A program made the position numbers and the translations under genes. From Paramyrothecium sp. XJ0827 (Eukaryota > Ascomycota > Sordariomycetes > Hypocreales > Stachybotryaceae), in assembly GCA_020881915.1 (NCBI GenBank), contig JAJFPB010000002.1:2976001-3040000 (forward strand): a stretch of 64,000 nt of DNA, written 5' to 3'. Shown here in pieces: positions 46,247-59,433 of this stretch. Within the stretch, counting starts at the first letter, position 1. Each line of letters opens with the position of its first letter. The notes below the pieces were generated by a model. The model did no database searches, was not told the origin of the DNA, and worked only from the letters and a program-made list of their open reading frames with translations.

Positions 46247-47649
46247 GGCTGGTTCGAAGCAAGTGTAATGACATTATCCAGATAACAACAAGTCCCGTCA
46301 GTCGCATAAGCAACGTGGTCACAGGAGAATTTTAGATGGCGAAGCGATCATGGCACAGATATGTGTCAGAAGAACATGATGCTATGCGGCGCACGTTAGC
46401 TGCGACGGAAGGGCCAAGCGGGTTCTCATGCAACCTACAGTTTATATCTTGGTGAGGGAGGGAGGGAAGGCCTACATGGACTCAAGGACAGTAAGACGTG
46501 CTAGGGTTTATGGACGAGCAAATTTGTTCCGAGTGGACCATGGAGGTGGAAATCGTGGTGGCGGATTTCCATGGAGCCGGAGGCGTGGACAAGGACGCCG
46601 GCCTGGAGGTTGCTGTGAGACTGGTCCAGCGGGTGAGTCAGGGCCCTGCAGCGGCGGATGACTAATGGCGCTGCGAAAGAGCCGTGGCGAATCAAATTGC
46701 GCTTTACAAGGACCCTGTGTTGACATTGACGTTGTTGCGATTCGATGTACTGTACAAAAGCGCTTTTGGTCTTTTTTCTTTCTGTAATGCATATTCCTTC
46801 ATTTTTTACAGGTTCCCGTATAGAAAATGAGTACAGTACGGTAGAGTGCAACAACAAGCTGTTTCTGCCTATTGCGGAGACCTTTTACTATGCATCATTC
46901 CATATCGCGGGGAAGGGAGTGAGCTAAGGTGCCCTGACTGCTCTGGAGTTGGAAGAACTACAGTACACTGCAGTCCAAGAACAAACAGCCTTTGACCAAT
47001 CATTATTACTCAATGCCGTAAACTTTGAAAGAGATTTCGAGAGTAAACCAGTCTCTTAGAACAGCAAAGGCATGGGCACAACTCGCTTACATTGAACGAG
47101 AAAGGCCCCGGCTTCAGCTCACGCACCGGATAGCGCCGGCCGGGAAAGTCCGCACAGTGGCCATGCCAGTGGCAGTGGCAGCTCTCTCAGCGGCCGCGGC
47201 CAAGGCCTGGAGCTTCCAGGCCACGGAGTTGCTAACCGCAACTGGGCAAGGGTCCCCCACCCTTCCCTGGCCAGCGACGTGCAGTGCAGTGCAGGCCACA
47301 AGCGAAACCGCGCTCCAGCCACTCAGACAAAGGCTTGAACCCTTTGACATCACTCCCTCTGCCTCCATCACGATCCCCTTTGTCCTTTGGCATCGTCAAT
47401 CGCAAGTACAAAGCACCACGCCCTACAGGCCCGCAGGTCGGCGTTTCTGGTCCTTCGTTCTTTAGCAGTTTTCCTCTCTTTGGCGCGGCTCAACTCGCAC
47501 TGCAACTTGCGTCAGTAAAGTGCTTGCGATTCTCCTGGCCAGCATCATATCTGCAAGACGATGCTTCTGTAACCCCACGCCGTCCAGCACACAATCCAGA
47601 ACCACAACACACATCCCTTTTCCGAAGCTCGCCAGGAGCGCCAGGCATC
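46247..47649. other. Divergent promoter region of itt1 and cax4
   Basis: 1.4 kb between two divergent genes. No gene is recognised; frames at 47,025-47,465 on plus and their minus shadows lack motifs. Confidence 0.4.
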
Positions 47650-48487
47650 ATGGGCGGCATAGAGCAGGACACCGTTCCTCTCGCCTCCCTCTCCCTCACC
47701 CACGTCTACTACGTAAGTCGTTGACCGCTGCCTCGCCCTTCCATGTCCCCCAAACTGTTGCTCTGTGGAACCCAAGCTGATCTCACAATTTCCCTTTGCC
47801 ATACAGGACCCCCACGACAAGCTTTCTCTCGTCTGCGCCTACCTCGCCCTCCTGCCACAGGCTCTGTGCGTCGTCTACGCCTCGCTCTTTTTCTCCACCC
47901 GCGAGGTCGAGATCGGCCTGACTTTCGCCGGCCAGCTCGCCTGCGAGGCCCTCAACTTCGCCCTGAAGCGCCTTATAAAGGAGGAGCGCCCGCCCCGCAT
48001 ACATGGCAAGGGCTACGGCATGCCCAGCTCACACGCCCAGTTCGTCGCCTACTGGAGCGTCTCCCTTACCCTGTTCCTTCTGCTCCGCCACCGGCCCTCC
48101 ACCCCGCCGGCCCCGAGGTCGCGGCCAACTCCCCGCTCCGCCGCGCATGCACCCTGGACGTTGGTGCAGAGGCTGGCCCTGAGTACCGCGGCCGTTGGCG
48201 TCGCTGCGGCTGTTGCCTGGAGCCGTGTCTACCTGGGCTATCACACGACGAGGCAGGTTTGGGCCGGCTGCGCGGCCGGAACGCTGTCGGCCTTCGGTTG
48301 GTTCGCTTTCACTGCCGTCCTACGACAGACCGGGTGGCTGGCTTGGGGCCTGGAGAACCCAATAGCAAGAGCTGTGAGGATACGAGACCTCATTGTAGAG
48401 GAGGACATGTGCCAGGCCGGCTGGGAGAAGTGGGAAGAACGAAGGTTAACTGCGGCACAGTCACGCCTTGACTCGAAAAAGAAATAA
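47650..48487 (+). CDS. cax4: Dolichyl-diphosphatase (Cax4/Dolpp1)
   Basis: An ER-membrane phosphatase that recycles dolichyl pyrophosphate released by N-glycosylation. Two exons (47650-47712, 47807-48487) give 247 aa. The PAP2 motifs are present in order: K-x6-RP in LKRLIKEERPPR, PSSHAQF, and SRVYLGYHTTRQV. At the last position of motif 3 this family has Q instead of the usual D. At least four hydrophobic spans are visible (LSLVCAYLALLPQALCVVYASLFF and three more in the body). The N-terminal MGGIEQDTVPLASLSLTHVYY-DPHDKLS matches the family start across the 94-bp intron. The C-terminus ends in a lysine tail (SKKK). Confidence 0.9.
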
Positions 48488-49155
48488 ACAACTCATTATA
48501 GGTTTCAATATAAACTGCATACAATAAGCTCTACTTGCATGACCTCATCCAACAGTCATGTTGGAAGTTCCTACCAGCTGATTTGGCATCACTAGTGAGC
48601 GCGATAACTCATGTTTGCAAGATTGAACGTATGTATTGCCACTGCTCTAGCACAAGACCCAGCAATGAGCTTTCTTATAGACATCCGGTACCTCAAGCCG
48701 ACGACCATCCTATGTGTTGTGCCATTTTTGCCATCTAACCATTCCATCCATCCATACAGTTCCGTAGACAAAGGGAAAAGAAGAGAGAAAGAAAGGAGTC
48801 CCAGCAAACAAGCAGGGGGGAAAGGGGGGAAAGGTCTTTCGACTACAGTACAGGTATGTAAAACACGCTATCATTGCACCCTCCCTCGTCGCGAGGGAAA
48901 GGCGTGCGTTTTCAAGCGATGGAACCACTCTGGGGTGCTGGCACTCGGCGCAAAAAGCCAATTGCTTTTAAACCAAAAGGGTATAAGGAATGAAGAAGAA
49001 AAGAAAATTCGTGAAAGGGTCCGCGGCATCCCACGCCGGGGGCACCGTCGTCTACGCGCTCGCCACAACACCAGGAAAGAAACCCGCCAGGTCTAATTGA
49101 TTCCCCGCCCTCGTTGCCACTAAGCACTCGTACATTGTCGTCCAGTTCCTTTGCC
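48488..49155. other. Convergent 3' gap
   Basis: 668 bp between the 3' ends of cax4 and the multi-spanning membrane gene. A CCATCCAT run is seen near 48,748. No gene is supported. Confidence 0.4.
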
Positions 49156-51143
49156 TCATATCCACCCCGCGCCTTTGCGTGAGGAGAAGAGGGGGTCCGG
49201 GACCGCCGCGGCATCATTCTCGTACTCGGAGGTTAGCGAGGAGTCGCTCTGCCTGCTGGTGGGCTTCTGGGGGTTGTAGACGGTTGGGCTCAGCCTGATC
49301 TCGCTGCCCTGGCTTGCGCCGTTGTCGGGTGCTTGTGAGATGATGATGGACATGGTGCTGGCTCTAGCAGTGGCTGCTTCGTCACGAACGTTGCTCATGT
49401 CTGATGAATTCCTCGTCTCGCGGAATCCTTGGACGTTTGGGCAGTTGAGGCTGTGAATCTCTTCCTCCATGCTCGCCTGGTACGACTGCTCCAGGTCTGA
49501 CACATCGTTGACGTTGGACAGCCTGAGTCCGATTTGTACGGTTGCGGTGGACTGGAGTGATGTCCTTCGGCGGTAGCTCATGACATCTGGGCTGCCCAGT
49601 CTGGGAGGTGGAACGAGTGAGTTGATCCCGCCGGGGCTAAGTAGTGGAGTGTAGGCAGCAGCAGGGAGAACCCAGCTAGCTGTCGTGGTGGGCTCCTCCT
49701 GGGTCATTGAGGGGGACCCGTTCGAGCTCTTGCGGACGTGAATATTGGGCACTTGAGGCAGATCCTTGGCAATCAGGGTGGTTCCAGATTGCTGAGCATC
49801 GCGCCTTTCGTATACTGGGCGAGGGCTTGACGCCTCGAACCCTGCTGCCGACAGGTTAGGGGTCGACGAGTTATAGTAAGGCGGCGTGAGTGGCTGCTGG
49901 ATCTGGTTCAGCCACCTGTCATCGCTGTTGACGCTTTGTGTCCGGGGATCCTTCTCCTGATCTAACCAAGTCCCCTTTTCGAAGCCACGATCATAACTTG
50001 GGCCGACCCCTTGGACCTTCTTTGTGCGTAAGAAGACGTAGCAACCGCCAGTAATGATGCCGGACAGGTTGGCAACGACGGACGCCACCATGCCGTACTT
50101 TGACAGCTCATAGGCTTGGGTAACTAGATCCATGATATTGGATTGGATGAAAAAAGGCAAAAGACATCCCTATGAAGATGTTAGTGTTGTAAAGCACAAA
50201 GTTCCTGGCTCCACATACAAGTGACGCGACGGAGATGGACAAATAGAAGACCATCCGATATGCGGCCAAGCGCTCTGCTTCATCAATCGCTGCTGCGCTC
50301 CGCAGGCGAAGACCAATGATGCCGACTGCAAGAAGCAGAAAGGCAAGAATCAACGACAGGGAGATGAGGATTCCTAGCTTCCACCGGTGCACCAGCCAAA
50401 ACAACGAGGCGAAGCAGAAGTTAGGGGGCCGGCTGAAAACGGTGACGAGAAACGTGCCGAGCAGCATGAAAAAGATAAGCACGAGACAGGCGGGCAGAGT
50501 CCACCGGCCACGGGGTTGAAAAGGCCGTGGCATTGCGGCGCGGACCGCCATCTCTACGCCCAGTACGAGCTGGGTGAATAAAGTGATGAACATGGCTATT
50601 TTTGTTAGAGCCTAGCCGACCTAGCTCGAGAAGAACGTACCTGGGAGCATCGCTTGTGAAATATGCATACAGTTGAGAATTGACAATGATTGGAATCCTC
50701 TCGATTGGACGTATGCAAAGGTGATGCCCTGGACAATGATGCCCAGCGAGAGAATAAAAGGGAAGGTGTCTGCAGGTGCGATGACCTTCAAAATAGATGT
50801 TCTGCACGAAAGTTAGCATTGTTGAGGGCAAACTTAGACTGCGGCTTTCTGACTTTAGATTGAATTGTCCATCCCTCCTCTTGGCTGCTTTGTACGAGTC
50901 CCAGAAGATGCCCAGCGCGGTGAGGGAAGCAGCGAGCACGTTGAAGCTCGCAAGGGTGACGATAGACGTGCGGACTGATTTTGCGGCGGCGAACTGGAGT
51001 TCGTTGGCGAATGTCGACGTTGAGTTGTTCTGGAACTGGAAGCCGTTGGTGGCAGCAGCGTCCTCGGTCGTGTTGAAGTGGAAATCCCGGGACTCGATCA
51101 AGGCTCCCGCCACCTGCAGCGCGCTCCAGTCGAGGGCAATCAT
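49156..51143 (-). CDS. Fungal multi-spanning membrane protein of GPCR-like layout
   Basis: Four exons (50854-51143, 50641-50801, 50219-50595, 49156-50169) give 613 aa with consistent phases. The N-terminal third holds about seven hydrophobic spans, for example SIVTLASFNVLAASLTALGIF, TFPFILSLGIIVQGITFAYV, LPACLVLIFFMLLGTFLVTVF, and VASVVANLSGIITGGCYVFL. The pattern of short loops with a PNFCFASLFW motif matches an uncharacterised family of fungal plasma-membrane proteins. The long C-terminal half is polar, Ser/Thr/Pro-rich and probably cytosolic. Ligand and coupling are unknown, and resemblance to PTH11-type receptors is only topological. The ATG at 51143 begins just ahead of an extracellular NTTE/NNST glycosylation-rich segment. 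Confidence 0.75.
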
Positions 51144-54100
51144 TTTTTGTCGTGATGGGATCGAGCGGGGTGAGGGTCAAGTGTTCTGCGCTGGCATCAA
51201 GCCGCGGCTTCGCCCTTTCAGTAAGCCTCGTCGCAGACCATCTATTCGTATCGTGTGCAGTTTGCTCGCGTTGTCGTGTCAGTGAGTAGGCGAGATACCA
51301 GCTGCCCTTCCGTGAGACGATTGATGGGAGAGCAGAAAAGTGGAAGCAGGAAGACGGAGGCACCAGGCTCAAGGATGAAGATGTGGAAAGGGGAAACGTA
51401 TTAGTCGTCAGGGGCCGGCCGAGACAGGTAGTGAATGATTTACGGAAGCCGTCCAGACAGCTAGCAACAGCAAAATCAAGAGACGATTAGAGATTATGAT
51501 GCGACAAGAAGCAGGCACCTGTCCACGGGGAAGCCTCCTACCAGAGGAGATGTTCGAGACAAGAGAGATCAGACCGGTGGAGGACGAGCGGCATCGAGGA
51601 AGAGGCTGGCATCTGCTACGGCTACTAGGGGGGGCGAGGAAACGGGGAGCGCAGCCAAGGGTCTGGGTCTGGGGCTTCCGTTAGCTCCAGGAGTTGCACG
51701 GGGCTCGCATGTGTCATGGCACTCGGCGGGCCGGAAGGGTCTTGGACGCAGTCGCAGTCACAGCCGAACGCTGCCAAGCGCATCGAATCATGCCCGGCGC
51801 AGCTCCGGGACCCCTGGCCCCCGGAGATCGTGGCGGGAGACTTGCTAGCGTGGCCACGCGAGGCATCCTGCAACAGCTTACCTGCAGCCACAATCCTGGT
51901 ATCACATGGGGTAGCGTAACGGTGCGGGCCGGCTGTAGGAGTGCAGGCTGCGCCGCGGCTCTATCACTGTCACGTCACGGCACCCAAATATCAAGCAATT
52001 TGCCATATAGTTGCCGATGGCATCGCTTGACTTTGGCCAGTACTCTCGATGGGCTGCGTCGCCGCGGGCGTGAAAACTGAAAACTCTGCTCCTTGGCAAG
52101 GGCAAACCCGCGCGCGAGGGCCATGGCGCCGCCGCAGAGTACCAGCGACGGCGTTGGGTGGTACTGGGTCTTGAAGCAAACGTGTAACAGTTTGGAGTTT
52201 CGAGAGGGTTGGGTTGACGTCCAAGTAAGGCTGTGCTAGCCCCGGTTCGGCCTAGTGCGGGGTCTACGGAGACGACCTCAAACCGTTGAGGGAGACGGCT
52301 GAAGCCACTGCCGAAACTGGCGACTCGCAGCCCCTCTTCTGACTCTGAAACCCGCGGTTCGCCAGTCGTGTCTATCAATTGCCCTTATCCGTAATCCGTA
52401 AGAAATTCTAGAATGCACCCACCAGGGGCCTCGAACCGTTGGCAGGCCTGCGGGGAATCGCCGGTGCTCTCCTCCCATGTTCTTCGTCACAGGGGATGAA
52501 TGTTGCAAGCGGCGCATGAAGCCGTAGATATCACACAATTTTTTACAAAGAGAAACGGTGCAATCGACAATGTTCCTGAGCCGCGGATTATCAAGGTAAC
52601 TTACCTTCTCTGGGGATATCTTACTCAACACAGCCACTTCCGCCACTGCCGCTGGCTGCGCAAAAGGTAGTTCAGCTCGCCGTTTGGATGTTTCAAGCAA
52701 CCCCTTCCAAATCTGGTAATGGTCTCAGGGCCCATGGCTTGTGTCAACCATTGCGGCCAAGCCATTTCACAGCTCCCCTAGACCCGCACCCATCACGGCT
52801 TTCTGGATTCCGACCACACGGTTGACAAATGCACCACCGCAAGCAGTGTTCAGACGAAAGACTACACTGAGTCGGAGCCATGGGGGCGAAAAGATTTCGC
52901 GCTCGAAGAAGCTCATGGGCCGTGGCCGATTGGTCGAGCCAAAATAGAAGAAACATCGAGCCAAACCATACTATGTACAATACCTAGAGAACCGGGACTG
53001 CTGGTGCTTTGTTCGCGCAACTGACGCCTGTTCCGCGGCGCCGTCACAATGAACAAAGAAACGTGCAAGGGATCGTTTCACTCCGTCAAGCGCTGAGACG
53101 GAGGGCGCCGTGAGGTGGCGACATGAGCGCTGTCATTTGAACCATAGAACAGTTGTGTGGTTCTGCCATGGTCTGGCACGCCCTGCATCAGCGTATCTGC
53201 CAGCCGTTCAACATCGGCTTGGGAGGTTGCAAGTGCAAAGGTTGGATCGAACGTCATCCGGGGCACATGGTCCATTCCTTGTCAGGTCTTCGGTGCATCT
53301 GCGCTCCAAGTTGCAATCAACGCATGCAGTCCTGCATAGCTCACATGGGCGGCTTGCGTTTTCTCATCGTCAAATTCCTCATCCACAAGCAACGGATGGC
53401 AAGTTCTACAACGGGTCTGCATCGCCGTGCCAGGATGTTCTGTCATTCGAACCCAGAACGACCCGACACGTCTCGTGCCACTTACTGTAAACGGTTAAAT
53501 GCGGCTCTTTGCGCCGGCGGAATCGAGATTAGCCAAATTCGGGGGCTTGCATCAACAACCTGAAAGTGCTTGTTTGCTGTTGGGATGCCACATTGCCGAG
53601 GCTCTGCTATACGTCATGCGGTAGGACAAAACACAATGACAGCTGACGAGGTCGAGGAGGATCTTGAAAAGCCCCGCGTCATCACGGCTTGAATTCGGAG
53701 GAGCTTCCGTACCCGAGGCACTTGGTCTTACCGATTTGCCAGCACAAGAAGCGGAGCGTGGGGGAGGACACGCGAGCTTTGCCGTGCAACCCGCGTGGCG
53801 GTACCCGAGCGGCGCGTCATAAACCTGCATGGCCACAGAGCCGGAGCTAAATGTCCGTACCATCATCATTTCAGATCTCGATGCAAACAATAAACGAGCC
53901 AATAGCTAAGATACTTAGATGCGAGCACATTGAGGCAAGGTTTGTGCGTTCGCAATCGCGAAGATGTTACGTCATGGAGAGACACCCGCCACATCTGCCC
54001 CTCCTCCCATCCTCCCAACAAAGGATTAGCTGTAGCCGCGTGGCCACTACCCCGCAAAAAGATGTGGCGGCTGTGGCGGCTGTGGCTTTGCCTATGTGGC

Positions 54101-54818
54101 GATGATCGACAACCATTCCATACCATCCCAGTAGCTCTGTTGCTGTGGAGCGCGCCGCTTCGAGCGGTTGATCAACCGGCCGACATCATACGCATAATGT
54201 GGATGAATCCCATCATCGAGTGTTCATAATCGTGGTCAAGAGAAGATAGTGATTGATGGTGCAATCAACATCCCCGTTGTTGGTTCTCGGTTTCACCCCT
54301 GGTGAATCTGCAAAAGGAATGACGTTGGATCTCCAGAGCGCCAGGATTTGACTGACGTCACAAAGCGCCGTAAAGAGGGTCCAACACATCGAGAAAGAGC
54401 TCACATCGCTGCGTTGGCCTGTAAGCTCTGGTAATGCGAGCTCTGCCTAAACTTAGTAGCACCACGCAGTCCCATATTATCCACTATCCCTAGGCTCCAT
54501 GATACTTAGCAGCGAATACAAGCTCCCCGCCAATATCCGTCCCTCGATCCTGAGATCTACTTTTCCCAAAAGTCTATGACGCCATTCCCGTCTTCACATG
54601 CCCCTCGTGATGGCCCTGGCGGGAACCACCACCAAGCTACTGACAACCAACCATGAGATTATGCTCGGCTTTGCAGTAGCTCTCTGAAACCAACATTCTT
54701 CTATTTAAGCCTTTACATTCCCCTCCCTCATACCATCTTCTTCTCCCTCATCACACACAATCAACTCAATCTACAAACCACTTCACAACAACACCACCAA
54801 CCAAACAACTCATTCAAA
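51144..54818. other. 3.7-kb gene-poor region
   Basis: Short overlapping frames only, none with motifs. The right end is the grg-1 promoter. Confidence 0.45.
54525..54818 (+). promoter_or_regulatory. grg-1 promoter and leader
   Basis: Read directly: a CCAAT box at 54530-54534 overlapping a CCCCGC (reverse GCGGGG, fitting the CreA/CRE-1 consensus SYGGRG) at 54525-54530, CCCCT stress-type elements at 54601 and 54720, and a TATTTAAG TATA-like box at 54702-54709. A C/T- and CA-rich leader of about 110 bp runs to the ATG, typical of very highly expressed fungal genes. Glucose-repression and stress control is inferred from these sites and from the known behaviour of the family. Confidence 0.5.
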
Positions 54819-55084
54819 ATGGATTCTATCAAGCAGGGAGCCAACTACGTCTCTGAGACCGTTCAGCAGGCCGCCTCTGGCATCTCCAAGGAGGGTAACA
54901 AGGAGGTCGCGAAGGACAACAACGCCCCCATCGGCACTCGGTGAGTTTCTTGGAACCTGTTTCATTGCAAGTACCTGGACTAACGCACAAGCTCAGTGCC
55001 TCTGCTGCAAAGGACGCTTTGGGTGACAAGGCCAAGGAAAGCGGTCACGACGCCAAGGCTGAGAGCCACAAGCAGGCTATCTAA
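54819..55084 (+). CDS. grg-1: Glucose-repressible / clock-controlled protein GRG-1 (CCG-1)
   Basis: Two exons (54819-54940, 54997-55084) give 69 aa. The sequence matches Neurospora GRG-1/CCG-1 in layout: MDSIKQGANYVSETVQQ, KEGNKEVAKDNNAPIGTR-ASAAKDALGDK and the conserved end SGHDAKAESHKQAI. This is a small, hydrophilic, lysine- and alanine-rich protein, abundant under glucose starvation, light or conidiation cues in other fungi; its biochemical role is unclear. The intron (56 bp) uses the GCTCAG acceptor; the earlier CAAG is out of frame. Confidence 0.92.
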
Positions 55085-56373
55085 GCGTTTAAATAACATC
55101 TCAGATGGTGGAGGATTTGAACGGTGGATAGTTGGGACCTGATCATGGGACTATGTGTACTTGTCTTGCAAATGATTTGCAATCAATAATACCCCTATCA
55201 TAGCTCCACAAATTCATTGATACATACAACCTTGTTCATTCTGTGGTGATTTATCGCTGTCGACATTAGAGTGTGGCAGTTGCTTGGTTTTTGTATGCAG
55301 AATGCCCGAGCTGGGAAAGAGATATTCTTGATAAGGAAGAGGTTGTCATCCGAATCTGAGAATGAAAATTGAGTCACATGACTGCTACAGTAGGTATAAA
55401 TGAATGATTGAATGAATGGATGAACCAAAATTATACAGTATTATTCCACGTCTTCGTAATGCGATATTGATCAATTACCGGATTCGGTACTTCTCCACTT
55501 TTTCAAGCGGCCTTCATAACCTTTTCGATGAGCTTCGCCTAAACGAAATTCTGAACCATATAAGCGAGATCATTCGCTAGAATGAGCAAGAGGTCCAGCG
55601 GTAGAGGATCTCGGCGAAGGAAATTGTGGGATACCAGTGGACAAATGACTTGGAATAAGCTTTAAAACGACACAGTACCTTAGGTGTGGATTATTCTCCT
55701 GGAACTACCTGTCTTTCTTCGATTCTCATCCGTTCAAGGGCAGGCGACTTCTGCTTTCATGAAATTAAGTTATAATAACCTTTCGTCCAAGCGAAATGAG
55801 GCAACGAAGAAGAACACCTCATGACCAGCGCCTACTTGCCCGGATCAAAGAGCTTCCAAGTCGTCATTCTCGCCAAGAGCTCGCTCATCGTAAGCTCAAA
55901 TTCTGCACTGAAGCAGCGCCTGTGGGCATAACCTTCTCTGGCGACTGTTTCAAGCCCAGGTGAGTGCCCTGGCCGCTGACGGGCGCTTCCAAGGCCGGCG
56001 ATTTGCGGTTTGGTTCTCCTTCCACTAAATACAGGGTAAGGGGTCAAGTTCCCATAGTAAACAAACAGGCTGTTTCTACGTTCTTCTCGGAAATCTCAAC
56101 TCCTGCTCACTTAAGCATATACTCAGAGACTTAGATATATCTTTTCGCCTTAAGTAAATCTTTGGAGAGGCTAGTTACTTGTAGGGTACCCTTTCCTCCT
56201 GGTCCGTGGGCTGAAAATCCAACACTTGATGCTCTGCTGCCGCCCTTCGTGGCTTCGTGGAATTCAAGAAACTGTATAAGCTCCCACGGTCGATTGAAGA
56301 GCACGCTTTCGAGGGATGTTGCTTTTTCTTGTAATCAATAAGGTAGTCGTTGGTAATGCATGCAAGTTGGGTA

Positions 56374-57190
56374 CTACATTGGGAAGAGAAGTTCCAAGCA
56401 ATTCGTCGCAAATGCAGTATAGATATGTAAGTGATCGTATCTAAGTGTTGCTATATTATGGGGGACCAGTTTGCTGGTCTTGCGTGCCCAACAAAATAAA
56501 CTGAGACATCGCTTCGTGGTCTGGCGTTCATCATAATACCCAGTGTTATCCAAGTTCTGGCCCCGGGTACGGGGGTTGGCGTGGGTATGGTCAAGACTGA
56601 CGCTGAGGCCGGAGACGAACATGGATTGGCAGCATTGTGGGAACGGTGGTGGGTGTCTTCGTCGCGATGAAAGCGCCAGTTCGGTGATATTTTTAGGAAG
56701 GGGTCTTTTGTACTTGAATTGTATGGATCCAAAGTGACTCCCTGTTGTATGGCTCACATGTCGTCGGGGCGAAATGTCGAGCAGATGACAAGCTACTGTC
56801 ATGCATTTCCGGGCTCCATTGGACTTCAATTCTTTCTTTTGAGCCGTCCGCTCTTTGCAGTTAGGATTTGCTTCTATCGCAGAGTGGCTGACTCCCTCAA
56901 GAGCCGCGCGTTGCAACTCTGCAATACCATCATCGTCCCTTGTTGAAAAAGGCTTGTTGGTGAGGCCGTCGCATTTTGTTCGACTATTCCGATTGATTTC
57001 TGTCCTAGAATTGGCAAGCTTGAAGACTTCACCGACGGTTGGTTCACCTTCCTTCGTCGTCTTACCTGCGCTGTCTCTGGTCTGCCCGCTGAGACATCAC
57101 CTTTCTCCTACCCTGAGGAGCTCCGTTGGGTTAAGTGGTCCCTTCGCCGTCCTCGATCAATCCTTAGGGACACTGGCCGAGCCCATTGAG
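56374..57190 (-). pseudogene. Coding-like relic with in-frame TGA stops
   Basis: The minus frame reads as protein-like sequence for over 200 codons (for example TKEGEPTVGEVFKLANSRTE, LQRAALEGVSHSAIEANPN). Two in-frame TGA codons interrupt it near the 5' end, which could be mutated CGA codons. The downstream 90 codons are less protein-like. Family not recognised. Confidence 0.3.
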
Positions 57191-57375
57191 TATTAGATTA
57201 TATTCTACTGTGACGAGAATTTTTAAAACCTGCAAAAATACAGAGCACAATAAGCTGCCTAAATTTTACTTAGCTGCCACTTGAATTCAGTAGCGGAGCA
57301 GTTATCAGGAGGCGATCAAGTGTGCCAGCCGTTTTTTCTACTAAATCCCCATGGCCAGCTGCGCCGTAGGAGGAA

Positions 57376-57382
57376 TATAAAA
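57376..57382 (+). promoter_or_regulatory. TATA box with C/T-rich start region
   Basis: TATAAAA is followed by a CTCCCTCCTTTCTTTTTCTCC tract and, at 57,441 and 57,682, GTAAGT donors with a CTGAC...TTGCAG acceptor at 57,743. This looks like the promoter and first intron of a transcript whose reading frame is broken. Confidence 0.4.
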
Positions 57383-57805
57383 GGCCTGGGCTAATTCTCT
57401 CCCTCCTTTCTTTTTCTCCTCCAACATTATTATTTACCAGGTAAGTGAACCCATCCGTCTGTCAGAGACCGAGTTGCTGAATCAGAGTGAAGAGCGCTAT
57501 GGGTGCCGTAACTGTAAATTAATCTGTGAGGAGCCCTAGCTACGAGGGAGCAGCGGCTCCTTATATAGTTATCTGCGCCTCCTAAGGGCTGGGACAGTCG
57601 CCGTTTCATGTGTCCTGACACCGTCGGCCGCATTGTGCTATTACCAACCTCTTCACCATTATCCCAGGTGAAGATCCAACGGTAAGTGTTATTGTACCAA
57701 TCCCACCAACCTGCGAAAAAGTCTTGTTTGCTGACTGTTGCAGTGCACGAATCCAACCAATGACAACTTCATTCCAAGCGACAGCGAAGTATCAATAGAA
57801 GGAAG

Positions 57806-58279
57806 ATGACCAACGGAAGGTCCAACTACCTCTACACCAATACGATGCGTCGTTTCAAGAAGGTCAAAACCAACGCAGAGCCCAAACCATCGCTTAAACG
57901 GAGAAAGCAGGCCCAGAAAGAGGATTTGTCTGGCAACGACGATGCCTCTGAAGCTGGGGATGAGGACAACAAGAAGGGCAGCAAGAAGACCAACAACAAA
58001 CCTCCGTTGGCCGCTTTCAACAAGACGACCAAGAAGACCATTGTGTCCGAAAACGAAGGTGGCAACCAATCTGAGAATGAAGATGGGTATGGGAAGGCCG
58101 CCTTGCAGAAGACCTACGATGATAAAGCCGTTGGTTGGAGGCATAAAGCCAATGTGAGGTTCAAAGAGTGGGGAGCCCAAATTACAGAACTTGAGCGTAA
58201 AGACTGGGTAAAAAATATCTCAAAACTAGCCTTTATCCCTGATAACAACAAGCCATACAACCATGACCTCTTCAAATAG
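57806..58279 (+). pseudogene. Lysine-rich ORF, probably a decayed gene
   Basis: A 157-codon frame begins MTNGRSNYLYTNTMRRF and is rich in Lys, Asn and Glu (EDNKKGSKKTNNKPP). Past the TAG at 58,277 the same frame continues protein-like (AANKRPTWATSHFLRLMFGND) to another stop, suggesting read-through of a mutated codon. A second protein-like segment just upstream (NPTNDNFIPSDSEVSIEG) is in a different frame. Not recognised. Confidence 0.3.
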
Positions 58280-59433
58280 GCTGCAAACAAGAGACCGACT
58301 TGGGCGACATCTCACTTCCTCCGTCTCATGTTCGGCAACGATCGGCTCAAAGGGGACTCCAAGACTGCCAACAGATACTGAAGGTACATGAGGCAATGGT
58401 TTCCTAGGACGATGTTTCTGGGATATCCATGGGATAGTCGGCGTCGGGGATATCGGTTGTTATCGTGACAACGAATGGTAGTGAAAGCTGTTTTTGCTCC
58501 GACTACCGCCCTGTTCCGCGACTTCTCCAGTCATCAGCTGTTTATATAGCCTGCTAGTGAGCCTCAACCAGAAGCACGAGGCACAATCACTTGACTGAGA
58601 CAACATCCGAAGCGGGGGGGAACCGGGGCCGCCGAAAAAATGACTGCCTTTTCACGTGGTCACTACGAGGCGTACAGGACTGCGTCCTTATAGATTGCGC
58701 CTTCCTCTGCTTGCTACCAACTTTCAGACTTCCTACCCTATCTACCAGGCCAATGCACTCAAGCAGCAAGAAGGATTGCCAATTTATCTACACTGATTCA
58801 CCGCGCCTTTTGTCCCAATGCCTACCTCTTCCAACCACGTCCAAGACTGGACTTCTTTTACCTAGGCCAACGCCAACGACAACGCCAACCAATTCTTTCG
58901 CCCGTGCAGGCCAGCCTTCCACCACCAACACTACAACCACCATCCTCCCAATTGACAACCAAATCAATTCTTTTAGTACTACGGTGCTTATTGCAGTCGG
59001 TAGGCTCGCAGCGCAATGGCCTTGTCGTCATCGTCGTCTTCGTCTGCAGCAGACGAGGGATTCACAAGCACAACCAACTTATGGCTTCCTGTGGTTCCCC
59101 AGGGCCATTGCTCGGATACTGTCGGTCCATCGCCTTCTTCTGAGCCTTCAAGCCTGGTCATATGTGCTGCTCTCCAAACAAACGGTGCTGATGCACCAAT
59201 CAGGAAATCCACTGCAGAAGCAACCAATCCATGGCCTCATGTTGCCCTTCATGCGCAAGACTTGATCGTCGCTATTACATAGTCCCCTTCTCAGGATCTT
59301 GGTTTTGGTACCGAAGCGGATCTTTCAATTTCTCTGCCTCGACAAGCAAAGAATGGGAACTGGTAGTTCTGGTTCATCAGATCATCTCGCATCCACAAAG
59401 TGCGATACCAATTAACCCAAGTCAGCAGCTCTT

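Noticed and set aside
51902..52378. 158-codon minus-strand frame
   Set aside because: Arginine/serine-rich, random-like, overlapped by other frames; no evidence of a gene.
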